From: an uncultured Lachnospiraceae bacterium | Lineage (GTDB): Bacteria > Bacillota_A > Clostridia > Lachnospirales > Lachnospiraceae | DNA length: 13,239 nucleotides | Assembly (NCBI GenBank): GCA_910585855.1 | Contig: CAJUGZ010000102.1 | Coordinates: 1-13,239 of the forward strand | Reading direction: 5' to 3' | Shown here: positions 1 through 6,773 of the stretch, piece by piece | Numbering within the stretch: the first letter of the stretch is position 1 | Layout of the letters: the number at the start of each line of letters is the position of its first letter | Made by a program: the position numbers and the translations under genes | The notes under the pieces: generated by a model | What the model was told of the DNA's origin: nothing | Database searches by the model: none | The model's input: only the letters and a program-made list of their open reading frames with translations

Positions 1-48
1 TATACATAAAAAAGTGCCTTGTGCGTTATTTTTTTCAAAAAGTTGTAA

Positions 49-216
49 AGTGGTGATTATAAAAGTGAATTTTTAGAAATAGTTAGGGCTTTAGAAAACC
101 TTTCTGATAAATCTGTTTTGGATATTAAGACAATATTTTGGAAAAATAGTTTGCTGGCAGCAGGAATTTTTTTTAGTGGTTTGATAGGTTGTATAGGAAT
201 TTTATATTTGGAGTAA
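49..216 (+). pseudogene. C-terminal remnant of an unidentified membrane protein
   Basis: An open frame after the stop at 46-48 runs to TAA at 214-216 and reads as plausible protein: a helical stretch (EFLEIVRALENLSDKS) followed by one hydrophobic segment of about 20 residues (LLAAGIFFSGLIGCIGILYL) and a final glutamate. No ATG, GTG or TTG start with a ribosome binding site exists in this frame. The two other forward frames upstream also look partly coding but end at 52-56 and 74-76, which fits a gene broken by a frameshift in the A/T homopolymers or cut by the window edge. I do not recognise the family. It could also be chance, because it is only 55 codons. Confidence 0.3.
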
Positions 217-380
217 AGAAAAAGAAAAGGATTTTCTAATATGGAAAAGAATTAACCATAAATAGAAAAAATTTGATTTTATTACAAAAATACGTTTACT
301 TATGATAGGTAAAAAATAATGGAAAAAAAGGCGTTATAATAAAGAAAGTTAGTTTATAGCTTCTGAAGTTTTTGGAAGGG
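217..380. other. AT-rich spacer without a gene
   Basis: Very A/T-rich sequence between the coding remnant and the GC-rich repeat. An isolated TATAAT lies at 335-340, but no TTGACA-like box sits 16-18 bases before it, so I do not call a promoter. No hairpin or credible ORF was seen. Confidence 0.4.
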
Positions 381-712
381 AGGACGCCAGATGCCAAAAC
401 GGTAGACGTCCTGCTGTTCCGATCTTCAAAAAGCAGAGAGTTCTAAGGCTTCTTTCTATTGGTGCATCCAACCGGACGAACCGAGGCGCAATTCGCCCGT
501 ATGACAGCGGAAACGGAATGGGCATACGGAAAGGTTTTACCTTGTGCTTGATGAAATCCTTTCTTACATCAGCCATGTTTCGCTTGTAGTGAGGGCGAAT
601 TGCGCCCCGGTTCGTCCGGTTGGATGAATGAAAATGAAGAAGTTTTAGACTTTCTTACGTTTTGGAGATCGGAGTTGGCAGAGAATACTAGCAAACCGAA
701 TCTGGCGTCCGG
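381..712. repeat. Head-to-head pair of a dispersed GC-rich repeat (long imperfect palindrome)
   Basis: Two copies of one repeat unit face each other. The outer ends are GGACGCCAG at 382-390 and its complement at 702-710. The best-conserved core is 465-498 against 593-626, 34 bases with a single mismatch. Similarity continues outside the core (AAGAAAGTCTAAAACTTCTTC-like segment) and inward to the GATGTAAGRAAGATTT motif. A third copy lies at 13008-13165; its core at 13091-13124 is identical to the complement of 593-626. The block is far richer in G/C than its surroundings. One strand carries an open frame (349-576) ending in residues such as RIAPRFVRLD, which I regard as a by-product of the repeat. 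It resembles a MITE-like or REP-like intergenic element; no transposase is present. Confidence 0.8.
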
Positions 713-814
713 TAAAGTCAAAAAGCTATGAGTATAAAAAAACAGAAAGGAGGAAAAGTAATTCGATTTGATGGATTAATTTAAGAAAATATAGAGTAAA
801 AGGGGTGCAGTGTC
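713..814. other. Leader region of the importer operon
   Basis: The stretch between the repeat and the first importer gene contains an isolated AAGGAGG at 747-753 and an 18-codon ORF at 728-784 with no recognisable product, possibly a leftover of a lost gene. I see no convincing -35/-10 pair. The promoter of the operon may lie inside or beyond the repeat. Confidence 0.35.
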
Positions 815-2164
815 ATGAGAAAACGTAAATTTTATTTTAAGGCAGTATGTATTGGTATATTGTGTATGGTAGGATTGAGTGCTTGTGGAAAAGAGAACAG
901 GGATTCTGAAATATCTGTTAGTAATTCTTTGAATAGTGAAAATACGCTTGTTGTCTATTTTGCAAAAGAAAATCCGTTTTATCAGTTTGCTTTGGAAGAG
1001 TACCAGAAAACCAGTAAAACTGAAATTGATTTACATGTTTTTGATACAGAGGAAGAGTTGGCAAAACAATATGTTGCAGAGGGAATGGCAGCAAGTGGTG
1101 CAGATGTAGTGTTATGTGGAAATACATCTTCACTGAATATAAAAAGTTTAGCGTCAAAAGGGGTTTGCTTGGATTTAACGCAATATTTTAATCAGGATCA
1201 GCAGTATCAAAGCCAAAATTATTATGAAGTTGTAGTGGATGCAGGAAAAATCGAAGGGAAACAGTATGTTTTACCGATTACATATGATTTGGGATTTGTA
1301 GTGGTGAGAGAGGCAGTGGAGGATTTATGCGGAAATGTTGTAACAGATCAGACGGATTGTTATACATTTTATAAAGATTTGCTCACCTGTCAGGAGATTT
1401 TACATGATTCAGAGGAAATACGGCTTGGGTTATGTTTTCCTTTCGGTTCTGCAGAAGAAAATCTTTTATATGCTTATCATGTAAGTGGATTGCATTTAAC
1501 GGATGGTTCGCAGATAACGGCAGATAAAGAAAAAATACAAATATTATGTGATTTTATTAAAGCTGGTCAAAAAGAATGGAAGGAAAAGTTTGATGAGATG
1601 AAAAATTCAGGTCAAAAATCCGCACTTTTAACAGGTTATCAGCTATTGAATGGAAATCCGGCTGCAAATGTACGCAGGCAGGAATATGCCTATGAGGCAT
1701 TATTTGATATAACAATTAATTATGCTTTTATCCCTTCTGAATCTCCGGGAAAATTTCATGCAACTGTTCGTGATTTTGGATTTGTCAGTGCCAAAAGTGA
1801 TAATCAGGAACAAGCCTATCAATTACTGCGTTATATAATGGATTATAATTTTTATAAATTGGGAGTAGTATACGATACAGGAGTTCCAATTAATCAGAAT
1901 AATTTTGAAAATCAATTTCAAGAGTTATGCAATATAACAGAAGTAACAATGGGAAATAGTTCAAAACAAGTTTTGCCTATGTCAGAGGATTTTAGGAAAA
2001 GATTAAGAGAACAGATGACACAAATTGATTCTGCAAGCTTAGTTTCTCCAGATGAAGAAAAAATTTTTGCAGAAACAATGATAGATTACATCAATGAAAC
2101 GGCGGATTTTGAAGATTGTTATCAGCAGATGTGCAGCAGATTGGATATTTATTTGAGGGAATGA
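815..2164 (+). CDS. ABC transporter solute-binding lipoprotein, carbohydrate type
   Basis: This is the extracellular receptor of the importer encoded downstream. It should capture a ligand outside the membrane, probably a sugar or oligosaccharide, and deliver it to the two permeases. The N-terminus is a lipoprotein signal: basic MRKRK, a hydrophobic stretch, then the lipobox LSAC with the lipid-accepting cysteine at residue 24. The mature part starts with a typical family 1 binding-protein fold (NTLVVYFAKENPFYQFALEEY), followed by GADVVLCGNTSSL and VLPITYDLGFVVV, which match the hinge regions of such proteins. The length of 449 residues is normal. The ATG follows AAAAGGGG with suitable spacing. 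It is first in a four-gene operon. The ligand cannot be read from sequence, and overall divergence from MalE-like proteins is high. Confidence 0.85.
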   Translation: MRKRKFYFKAVCIGILCMVGLSACGKENRDSEISVSNSLNSENTLVVYFAKENPFYQFALEEYQKTSKTEIDLHVFDTEEELAKQYVAEGMAASGADVVLCGNTSSLNIKSLASKGVCLDLTQYFNQDQQYQSQNYYEVVVDAGKIEGKQYVLPITYDLGFVVVREAVEDLCGNVVTDQTDCYTFYKDLLTCQEILHDSEEIRLGLCFPFGSAEENLLYAYHVSGLHLTDGSQITADKEKIQILCDFIKAGQKEWKEKFDEMKNSGQKSALLTGYQLLNGNPAANVRRQEYAYEALFDITINYAFIPSESPGKFHATVRDFGFVSAKSDNQEQAYQLLRYIMDYNFYKLGVVYDTGVPINQNNFENQFQELCNITEVTMGNSSKQVLPMSEDFRKRLREQMTQIDSASLVSPDEEKIFAETMIDYINETADFEDCYQQMCSRLDIYLRE

Positions 2165-2227
2165 TCACGTAAGAGCAGATAGTATTGTAGGTGATAACAG
2201 ATAAAAAACAAGAGGGAGAGAAGACGA

Positions 2228-3001
2228 ATGCGAAAACAGACAAAAGACAAGGGCAGAAACAAAAAAAGAGTAACTATGCCAGTTTTGCTGCTGTTGCTTT
2301 TTTTCCTTGTTGCAGCAGGAATGACAATAATTTCTCAAAAAAATTATAAGCGGAATTTACTTTCAGTTACAGTGATACATCCTGTAAAAAAGAGGCTGCC
2401 ATATAAGAAAGAATATATGGCAGTCTATCAAGAAACATCAGATGGTGGTGTAATCCAATGGGAGATGGGGGAAGAGGCAGAATATGCAAAAAACGGTGAG
2501 GTATGGATTTATCCAGTTTATTTGGAAAATCAGATAACAGAGTCAGGACAACTGATTCCTTATTATGTAAAAGGTGAGGGAAAACAGGGATTAGAAATTT
2601 CTGTCGTAAAAAATTTGGAAACAGGCGGATATATGATGGAAGCAAGGGTAGAAACAGACTCTAATAGGTGGGCAGAGGAAGAACAGATTATGGTAGTAGT
2701 CAGCTATATGGGAATACAGAGAGAGTCAGTAATCCCATATAGTGCAGTGATAAAGCCAAAGACTCCAACAGAGAGTTCAAGAATTTATGTAATAGAGAAG
2801 ATTCCTAAAGTATGGGGAATTGCTTTATCGATTCAATCGATGCCAGTGATGATTTTAGAAACAAATGGAATAGAGGCAGCTATTGGCAATACCATTTTGG
2901 CTGACATTGTGGCAGATACAAAAACAGTAGGTTTATATGAGGGGATTCAGGTAAAGCTGCTTGAGGAAGGAGAGAGCGAAAGTGAAGAAGAAAAGAAATA
3001 A
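2228..3001 (+). CDS. Membrane-anchored protein, adaptor-like C-terminus, unknown role
   Basis: The protein of 257 residues has a strongly basic N-terminus and one membrane segment at about 17-36, leaving the rest outside the cell. That part is beta-rich. Residues 168-191 (VIPYSAVI … RIYVIEK) and the last segment with GLYEGIQVKLLEE look like the membrane-proximal domain of HlyD/RND-type periplasmic adaptors, where a 'VP.SA' motif is followed by a short strand and a closing 'GL..G..V' motif. The lipoyl and coiled-coil parts of a normal adaptor are not evident, so this would be a shortened relative. It sits between the binding protein and the permeases with GAGGGAGAG before its ATG, and its end overlaps the next gene. 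The adaptor likeness is my inference; the role is unknown. The C-terminal tail is very acidic. Confidence 0.75.
   Translation: MRKQTKDKGRNKKRVTMPVLLLLLFFLVAAGMTIISQKNYKRNLLSVTVIHPVKKRLPYKKEYMAVYQETSDGGVIQWEMGEEAEYAKNGEVWIYPVYLENQITESGQLIPYYVKGEGKQGLEISVVKNLETGGYMMEARVETDSNRWAEEEQIMVVVSYMGIQRESVIPYSAVIKPKTPTESSRIYVIEKIPKVWGIALSIQSMPVMILETNGIEAAIGNTILADIVADTKTVGLYEGIQVKLLEEGESESEEEKK
2967..2974 (+). promoter_or_regulatory. Ribosome binding site deciding the start of the MalF-like gene
   Basis: AAGGAGAG lies 7 bases before the GTG at 2982. An in-frame TTG at 2961 would place this site inside the coding region and has no good site of its own, so the GTG is preferred. Confidence 0.7.
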
Positions 3002-3848
3002 ATATAATAAAATAGCTCTGTTCTTTTTATTGCCATTTTTGGCTGGAGGTTTTCTTTTTATTTGTATTCCGCTGGCAGTAACAATAAAGGGAAGTTTTTG
3101 GAAAAGAAACGGAGAGTTTATAGGACTTTATGAATATCAAAAGTTGTTTCAGTCGGGTTCTTTTATTTTATCGGTAAAAAATATGCTGCTTTTTTTTCTG
3201 GCAGCATTGCCGTTTCTTTTTCTTTTATCTTTGGCAGTTGCTCTAAGTATGCAATTTTTAAAAAAGCGAAATAGCAGATGGATTTCCGCCCTGTTTTTAT
3301 TTCATTTACTTCCAATGCTGCTTCCTTCCGCCGTTATTACTGTTATTTTTAAAATTTTTTTAGAAACATATGGAGTATGGAATAAAGTATTGACAGAAAG
3401 CGGAAAAGAAAGTATTTCTTTTTTATATTCAAAGTATGATTTTTGGATTTTAATAGGAATTTATCTTTGGAAAAACTATGGATATTGTATGATTGTTTTA
3501 TATGGAGGAATTAATGGAGTAGCAGAAGAAACAATAGAAAGTGCGAAATTAGACGGTGCTGGTGCAGTTCGGATTCTTTTTCAAATTATATTTCCTCAGA
3601 TAAAAAGTTTTCTTTTATTTGTTGGTTCACTTGGGGTAACAGCAGTTTTTAAAATATTCCGTGAATCTTATCTGCTGTTTGGAAAGTATCCTCATGAATC
3701 TGTTTATATGCTGCAGAATTTTATGAATAATCGATTGTATGCAATGGACTATGGAGCACTTTCTGCTGCCTCTTTTTTTCTTATTCTTTTTTTCTCCGTA
3801 TGGATTTATATTATTTTTTTAAGAGGGAGGAAGGAAAATGAAGAGTAA
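2982..3848 (+). CDS. ABC sugar transporter permease, MalF/UgpA-like
   Basis: One of two membrane subunits forming the channel of the importer. From the GTG start it has 288 residues, with about six hydrophobic segments. A cytoplasmic EAA loop at about residues 183-205 (EETIESAKLDGAG … IIFP) has the conserved glycine and the I..P ending that dock with the ATPase. The GTG start is chosen over an in-frame TTG 21 bases upstream because AAGGAGAG is correctly placed only for GTG. The start overlaps the previous gene by 20 bases and the end overlaps the next by 11, so translation is probably coupled. Assignment to the CUT1 group rests on the paired MalG-like subunit and the adjacent binding protein. 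Confidence 0.88.
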   Translation: MKKKRNKYNKIALFFLLPFLAGGFLFICIPLAVTIKGSFWKRNGEFIGLYEYQKLFQSGSFILSVKNMLLFFLAALPFLFLLSLAVALSMQFLKKRNSRWISALFLFHLLPMLLPSAVITVIFKIFLETYGVWNKVLTESGKESISFLYSKYDFWILIGIYLWKNYGYCMIVLYGGINGVAEETIESAKLDGAGAVRILFQIIFPQIKSFLLFVGSLGVTAVFKIFRESYLLFGKYPHESVYMLQNFMNNRLYAMDYGALSAASFFLILFFSVWIYIIFLRGRKENEE

Positions 3849-4701
3849 AAAAGAAAAGTGGATGGTAAGATTGATTTTATTATTTATGTTTATTTGTACT
3901 TTGCCAGTAATTTTATTTTTATTATTTATTTTTTGTAATTCTTTTCTTTCTTCTTCTGAATTTATCAGTCGATATGGAATGGCAGAACACGGAAATCAAG
4001 TTTCTCAGTATGTGCAGTTTTCTTTTTTTCCAAAAAAGATTTCTTTAGATCAGTATAAAGATGCCTTTTGGAATCATTCCAATTTCTGGTATTATTTTTG
4101 GAACAGTGCAGAAATTAGTATTTTTATTGTTATTGGAACAGTTGTGGTATCTGCATTGGGAGCATATGCCTTTGCAAAATTACATTTTCCATGTAAACAA
4201 ATTTTATTTTTAGGTATTATTGTCTTTATGATGCTGCCATATCAGGTTATGTTATCGCCGCAGATACTTTTACTGGATCAAATCAAACTTTTAAATCATA
4301 CCAGCTCTGTTATTTTACTAAATATCTTTACAACATTAGGAGTATATTTACTGTATCAATTTATGCTGAATATACCAAAGGAATGTATAGAAGCCGCAAA
4401 AATGGATGGTGCAGGACATATTAAAATCTTTTTTTCTATTGTTTTGCCTCAGATAAAGGACGGCATTTATACTTTGATTATTTTAAATTTGATTGATACA
4501 TGGAATTTGGTAGAACAGCCGCTTCTATTTTTAAAAAATCAATATCAGTATCCTCTGTCTGTTATTTTATCAGAAGGAGAAGAAGTAATTGAAAATAATG
4601 TATTTGCCTGTTGTGTTATATTTTTAATTCCGATTTTATTGGTATTCCTTGCCTGCAAGGATGGACTACTAAACGGAATTGGTAATTCTGTCCTTAAATA
4701 A
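3838..4701 (+). CDS. ABC sugar transporter permease, MalG/UgpE-like
   Basis: Second membrane subunit of the importer, 287 residues. It begins with a cytoplasmic basic stretch and a first membrane segment at about 11-33. A long external loop (about 40-85) contains SLDQYKDAF, the typical 'Y..' region of MalG-type proteins, and several more membrane segments follow. The EAA loop is at 182-204 (ECIEAAKMDGAG … IVLP), closer to consensus than in the partner. The family often ends in a functional tail; here the end is DGLLNGIGNSVLK, consistent with a complete C-terminus. It is the last gene of the operon: no ATPase gene follows, only a large palindrome and then convergent genes. The energy-coupling subunit is therefore probably a shared MsmX-type ATPase encoded elsewhere. 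Confidence 0.9.
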   Translation: MKSKKEKWMVRLILLFMFICTLPVILFLLFIFCNSFLSSSEFISRYGMAEHGNQVSQYVQFSFFPKKISLDQYKDAFWNHSNFWYYFWNSAEISIFIVIGTVVVSALGAYAFAKLHFPCKQILFLGIIVFMMLPYQVMLSPQILLLDQIKLLNHTSSVILLNIFTTLGVYLLYQFMLNIPKECIEAAKMDGAGHIKIFFSIVLPQIKDGIYTLIILNLIDTWNLVEQPLLFLKNQYQYPLSVILSEGEEVIENNVFACCVIFLIPILLVFLACKDGLLNGIGNSVLK

Positions 4702-4706
4702 AATAA

Positions 4707-4876
4707 GGGGGGACGCTAAAATTCGAAGGAAAGTCTGCTTCGAGCCCGCTTGCGCTTAGCATTTCCTCGTAGCGGACACTAAGGTGCTGTAGTTTAGCAC
4801 CTTAGTGTCCGCTACGAGGAAATGCTAAGCGAGAGCGAGCCCGGAATAGACCTTCCTTCCAATTTCAGCGTCCCCT
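4707..4876. repeat. 170-base GC-rich palindrome, probable bidirectional terminator or MITE
   Basis: The arms 4753-4788 and 4796-4831 are perfect inverted repeats of 36 bases around a 7-base loop (4789-4795, GTAGTTT). Pairing continues with mismatches to the ends: ggacgctaaaattcgaagg at 4711-4729 pairs with its counterpart at 4857-4875 at 17 of 19 positions. The transcript would form one very long hairpin. It lies between two convergent operons, so it can block read-through from both sides, although no U-tract follows immediately; T7 occurs only at 4896-4902. Its G/C content contrasts with the AT-rich flanks, as expected for an inserted miniature element. Confidence 0.85.
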
Positions 4877-4952
4877 CCGCTAATAAAATAAAAGTCCTTT
4901 TTTTCAGTTAGGGAGAATTTTTAGATAAGATATTTGGCTGTAGCAAGTTTAT

Positions 4953-6773
4953 TTAGGTAAGGTTTCCAGCAAATTGTGTCATATAGAGTTCATAATATGT
5001 TCCTTTTTTGTCAAGCAATTCTTGGTGAGTTCCCATTTCGGAAATATGTCCGCTATCCATAACAACAATACAGTCAGCATCTTGTATTGTAGAAATCCGA
5101 TGAGCAATAATTAAACTTGTGCGATCTTTCATTAAATTTACCATAGCATCTTGAATATGTTTTTCTGTTCGTGTATCTACACTAGAGGTTGCTTCATCTA
5201 AAATTAAAATTTTTGGATTGGCAAGAAACGCTCGTGCAATAGAAAGAAGCTGCCGTTGCCCTTGAGAAATTCCTGCACCGCCGCCTGTAAGTAATGTATC
5301 ATATCCGTTTTTTAAATGCTGAATCATTTTGTGACAATAGCTGATTTTTGCTGCCTGTTCCATTTGCGCATCACTTGCTGACAGATTGGAATATTTTAGA
5401 TTATTTCGTACAGTATCTGTAAAAAGTGTGGTATCCTGCAAAACAATAGCTGTATTTTTACGAAGTTCTGTACAGGAAATATCTTTAATATCAATTCCAT
5501 CGATTAAAATTCTTCCTCGATCCATCTCATAAAACCGCATTAAAAGATTGACAACCGTAGTTTTTCCGCTGCCTGTTGCTCCTACTAAAGCGATTTTTTG
5601 TCCGGCTTCCACTTTTAAATTAAAATCATATAATACCTGTTTTCCTGCTTGATAAGAAAAATCGACATGTTCAAAAGTAATGATGCCTTTTGTCTGTTTC
5701 ATATCGGATTGTCCAGATTTATCTTCGTCTGCTTCATCTAAAATTTCAAATACTCGCTCTGCACCGGCGATAGCGGTTTGAATCTGCCCATATACTTGAG
5801 CTAATTCATCGATCGGACGCCCAAATTGTTTTGCATAGATAATAAAGGCAGAGATAACTCCAATAGAAATGATTCCATGAATTGCAAAATATCCGCCAAA
5901 TGCAGCAATAATTACAAAGCCAATATTATTAATAACATTCATAATCGGTCCCATCGATCCGCCAAGAGTTTCAGCAACAATTCCTGTTTTTGTTAATTTA
6001 TCGGATGTCTGATTAAATTCTTCCATTATTTTTGACTGCTGGTTATAGGCAACAACTGTTCGATAACCAGTTACCATTTCCTCTACTGTACCATTTAAAC
6101 TTCCTAAAAGTACCTGACGTTTTCGAAAAAATTTCCGCATCTGTGTAGATAGAAATTTTGTTGCAGTTACAGTGAGAATAACAGTAAAACAAGAAAGTGC
6201 AGCAAGCGGCGGACAATAATAAATCATCATAATTACCGTTCCAATAACAGTAAAAATGCCGGAAACCAAAGAACTTAATGATTGAGCGATGGTATTAGAT
6301 ATATTTTCCACATCGTTTGTCATACGACTCATAATATCTCCATGGGAATGGTAATCTAGATAACGAATCGGAAGATTTACGATTTTATCAAATAGATCTT
6401 CTCTCATATGTTGCACGATTTTTTGGCTTAATTTGGCACTGGTAATACTTTGTACCAATGTGCCAAGACAGTGAAATCCATATAAAATCAGCATAAAAAT
6501 AAGTATTCTGGGCAGTTGGTTAAATGCTCCCTCTGCAATTCGATCAATCGCCTGACTTTGCAGACCGGGCACACTAATATAACAAATAACAACGAGAAAT
6601 ACAGAAAAAAACAGTGTAATTAACATATACTGCTCAGATGAAAAATATTGAAGAAGCCGTTTCATTGTCTTTTTTCCATCTTTTGGTTTTTCTACTTCCT
6701 GACGATTCCTTGGGCCTCTCATTCCCGGAATCTTATAATGGTTTAGCTGTGTTTGGTTATTTTCTTTATTCAT
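4953..6773 (-). CDS. ABC exporter half-transporter, consensus subunit of a heterodimer
   Basis: A fused membrane plus ATPase half-transporter of 606 residues, of the LmrCD/BmrCD multidrug exporter type. Six membrane segments occupy about 50-330, with the intracellular-loop signature GDIMSRMTNDVENI at 145-158. The ATPase has Walker A GATGSGKTT (398-406), Q-loop Q446, Walker B LILDE with catalytic E527 and switch H558. Its signature is ISQGQ (502-506) instead of LSGGQ, which fits the partner-facing side of the degenerate site in heterodimers. An N-terminal extension of about 35 polar residues precedes the first segment. The ATG follows GGAGGAAA and overlaps the upstream partner gene by 8 bases, so the two are co-translated. 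Substrate cannot be deduced; drugs, peptides or lipids are all possible. Confidence 0.92.
   Translation of the reverse strand: MNKENNQTQLNHYKIPGMRGPRNRQEVEKPKDGKKTMKRLLQYFSSEQYMLITLFFSVFLVVICYISVPGLQSQAIDRIAEGAFNQLPRILIFMLILYGFHCLGTLVQSITSAKLSQKIVQHMREDLFDKIVNLPIRYLDYHSHGDIMSRMTNDVENISNTIAQSLSSLVSGIFTVIGTVIMMIYYCPPLAALSCFTVILTVTATKFLSTQMRKFFRKRQVLLGSLNGTVEEMVTGYRTVVAYNQQSKIMEEFNQTSDKLTKTGIVAETLGGSMGPIMNVINNIGFVIIAAFGGYFAIHGIISIGVISAFIIYAKQFGRPIDELAQVYGQIQTAIAGAERVFEILDEADEDKSGQSDMKQTKGIITFEHVDFSYQAGKQVLYDFNLKVEAGQKIALVGATGSGKTTVVNLLMRFYEMDRGRILIDGIDIKDISCTELRKNTAIVLQDTTLFTDTVRNNLKYSNLSASDAQMEQAAKISYCHKMIQHLKNGYDTLLTGGGAGISQGQRQLLSIARAFLANPKILILDEATSSVDTRTEKHIQDAMVNLMKDRTSLIIAHRISTIQDADCIVVMDSGHISEMGTHQELLDKKGTYYELYMTQFAGNLT

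Noticed and set aside
349..576. Minus-strand frame of 75 codons through the GC-rich repeat
   Set aside because: It runs across the inverted repeat, has no homologous frame of equal length in the third copy, and its content (RIAPRFVRLD) is what the repeat DNA encodes by chance.
728..784. 18-codon ORF before the importer operon
   Set aside because: No ribosome binding site, no recognisable product; could be a remnant but cannot be supported as a gene.
768..795. TTGATG-16-TATAGA as promoter of the importer operon
   Set aside because: The transcript would start at or inside the ribosome binding site at 800-805, so the pair is unlikely to be the working promoter.
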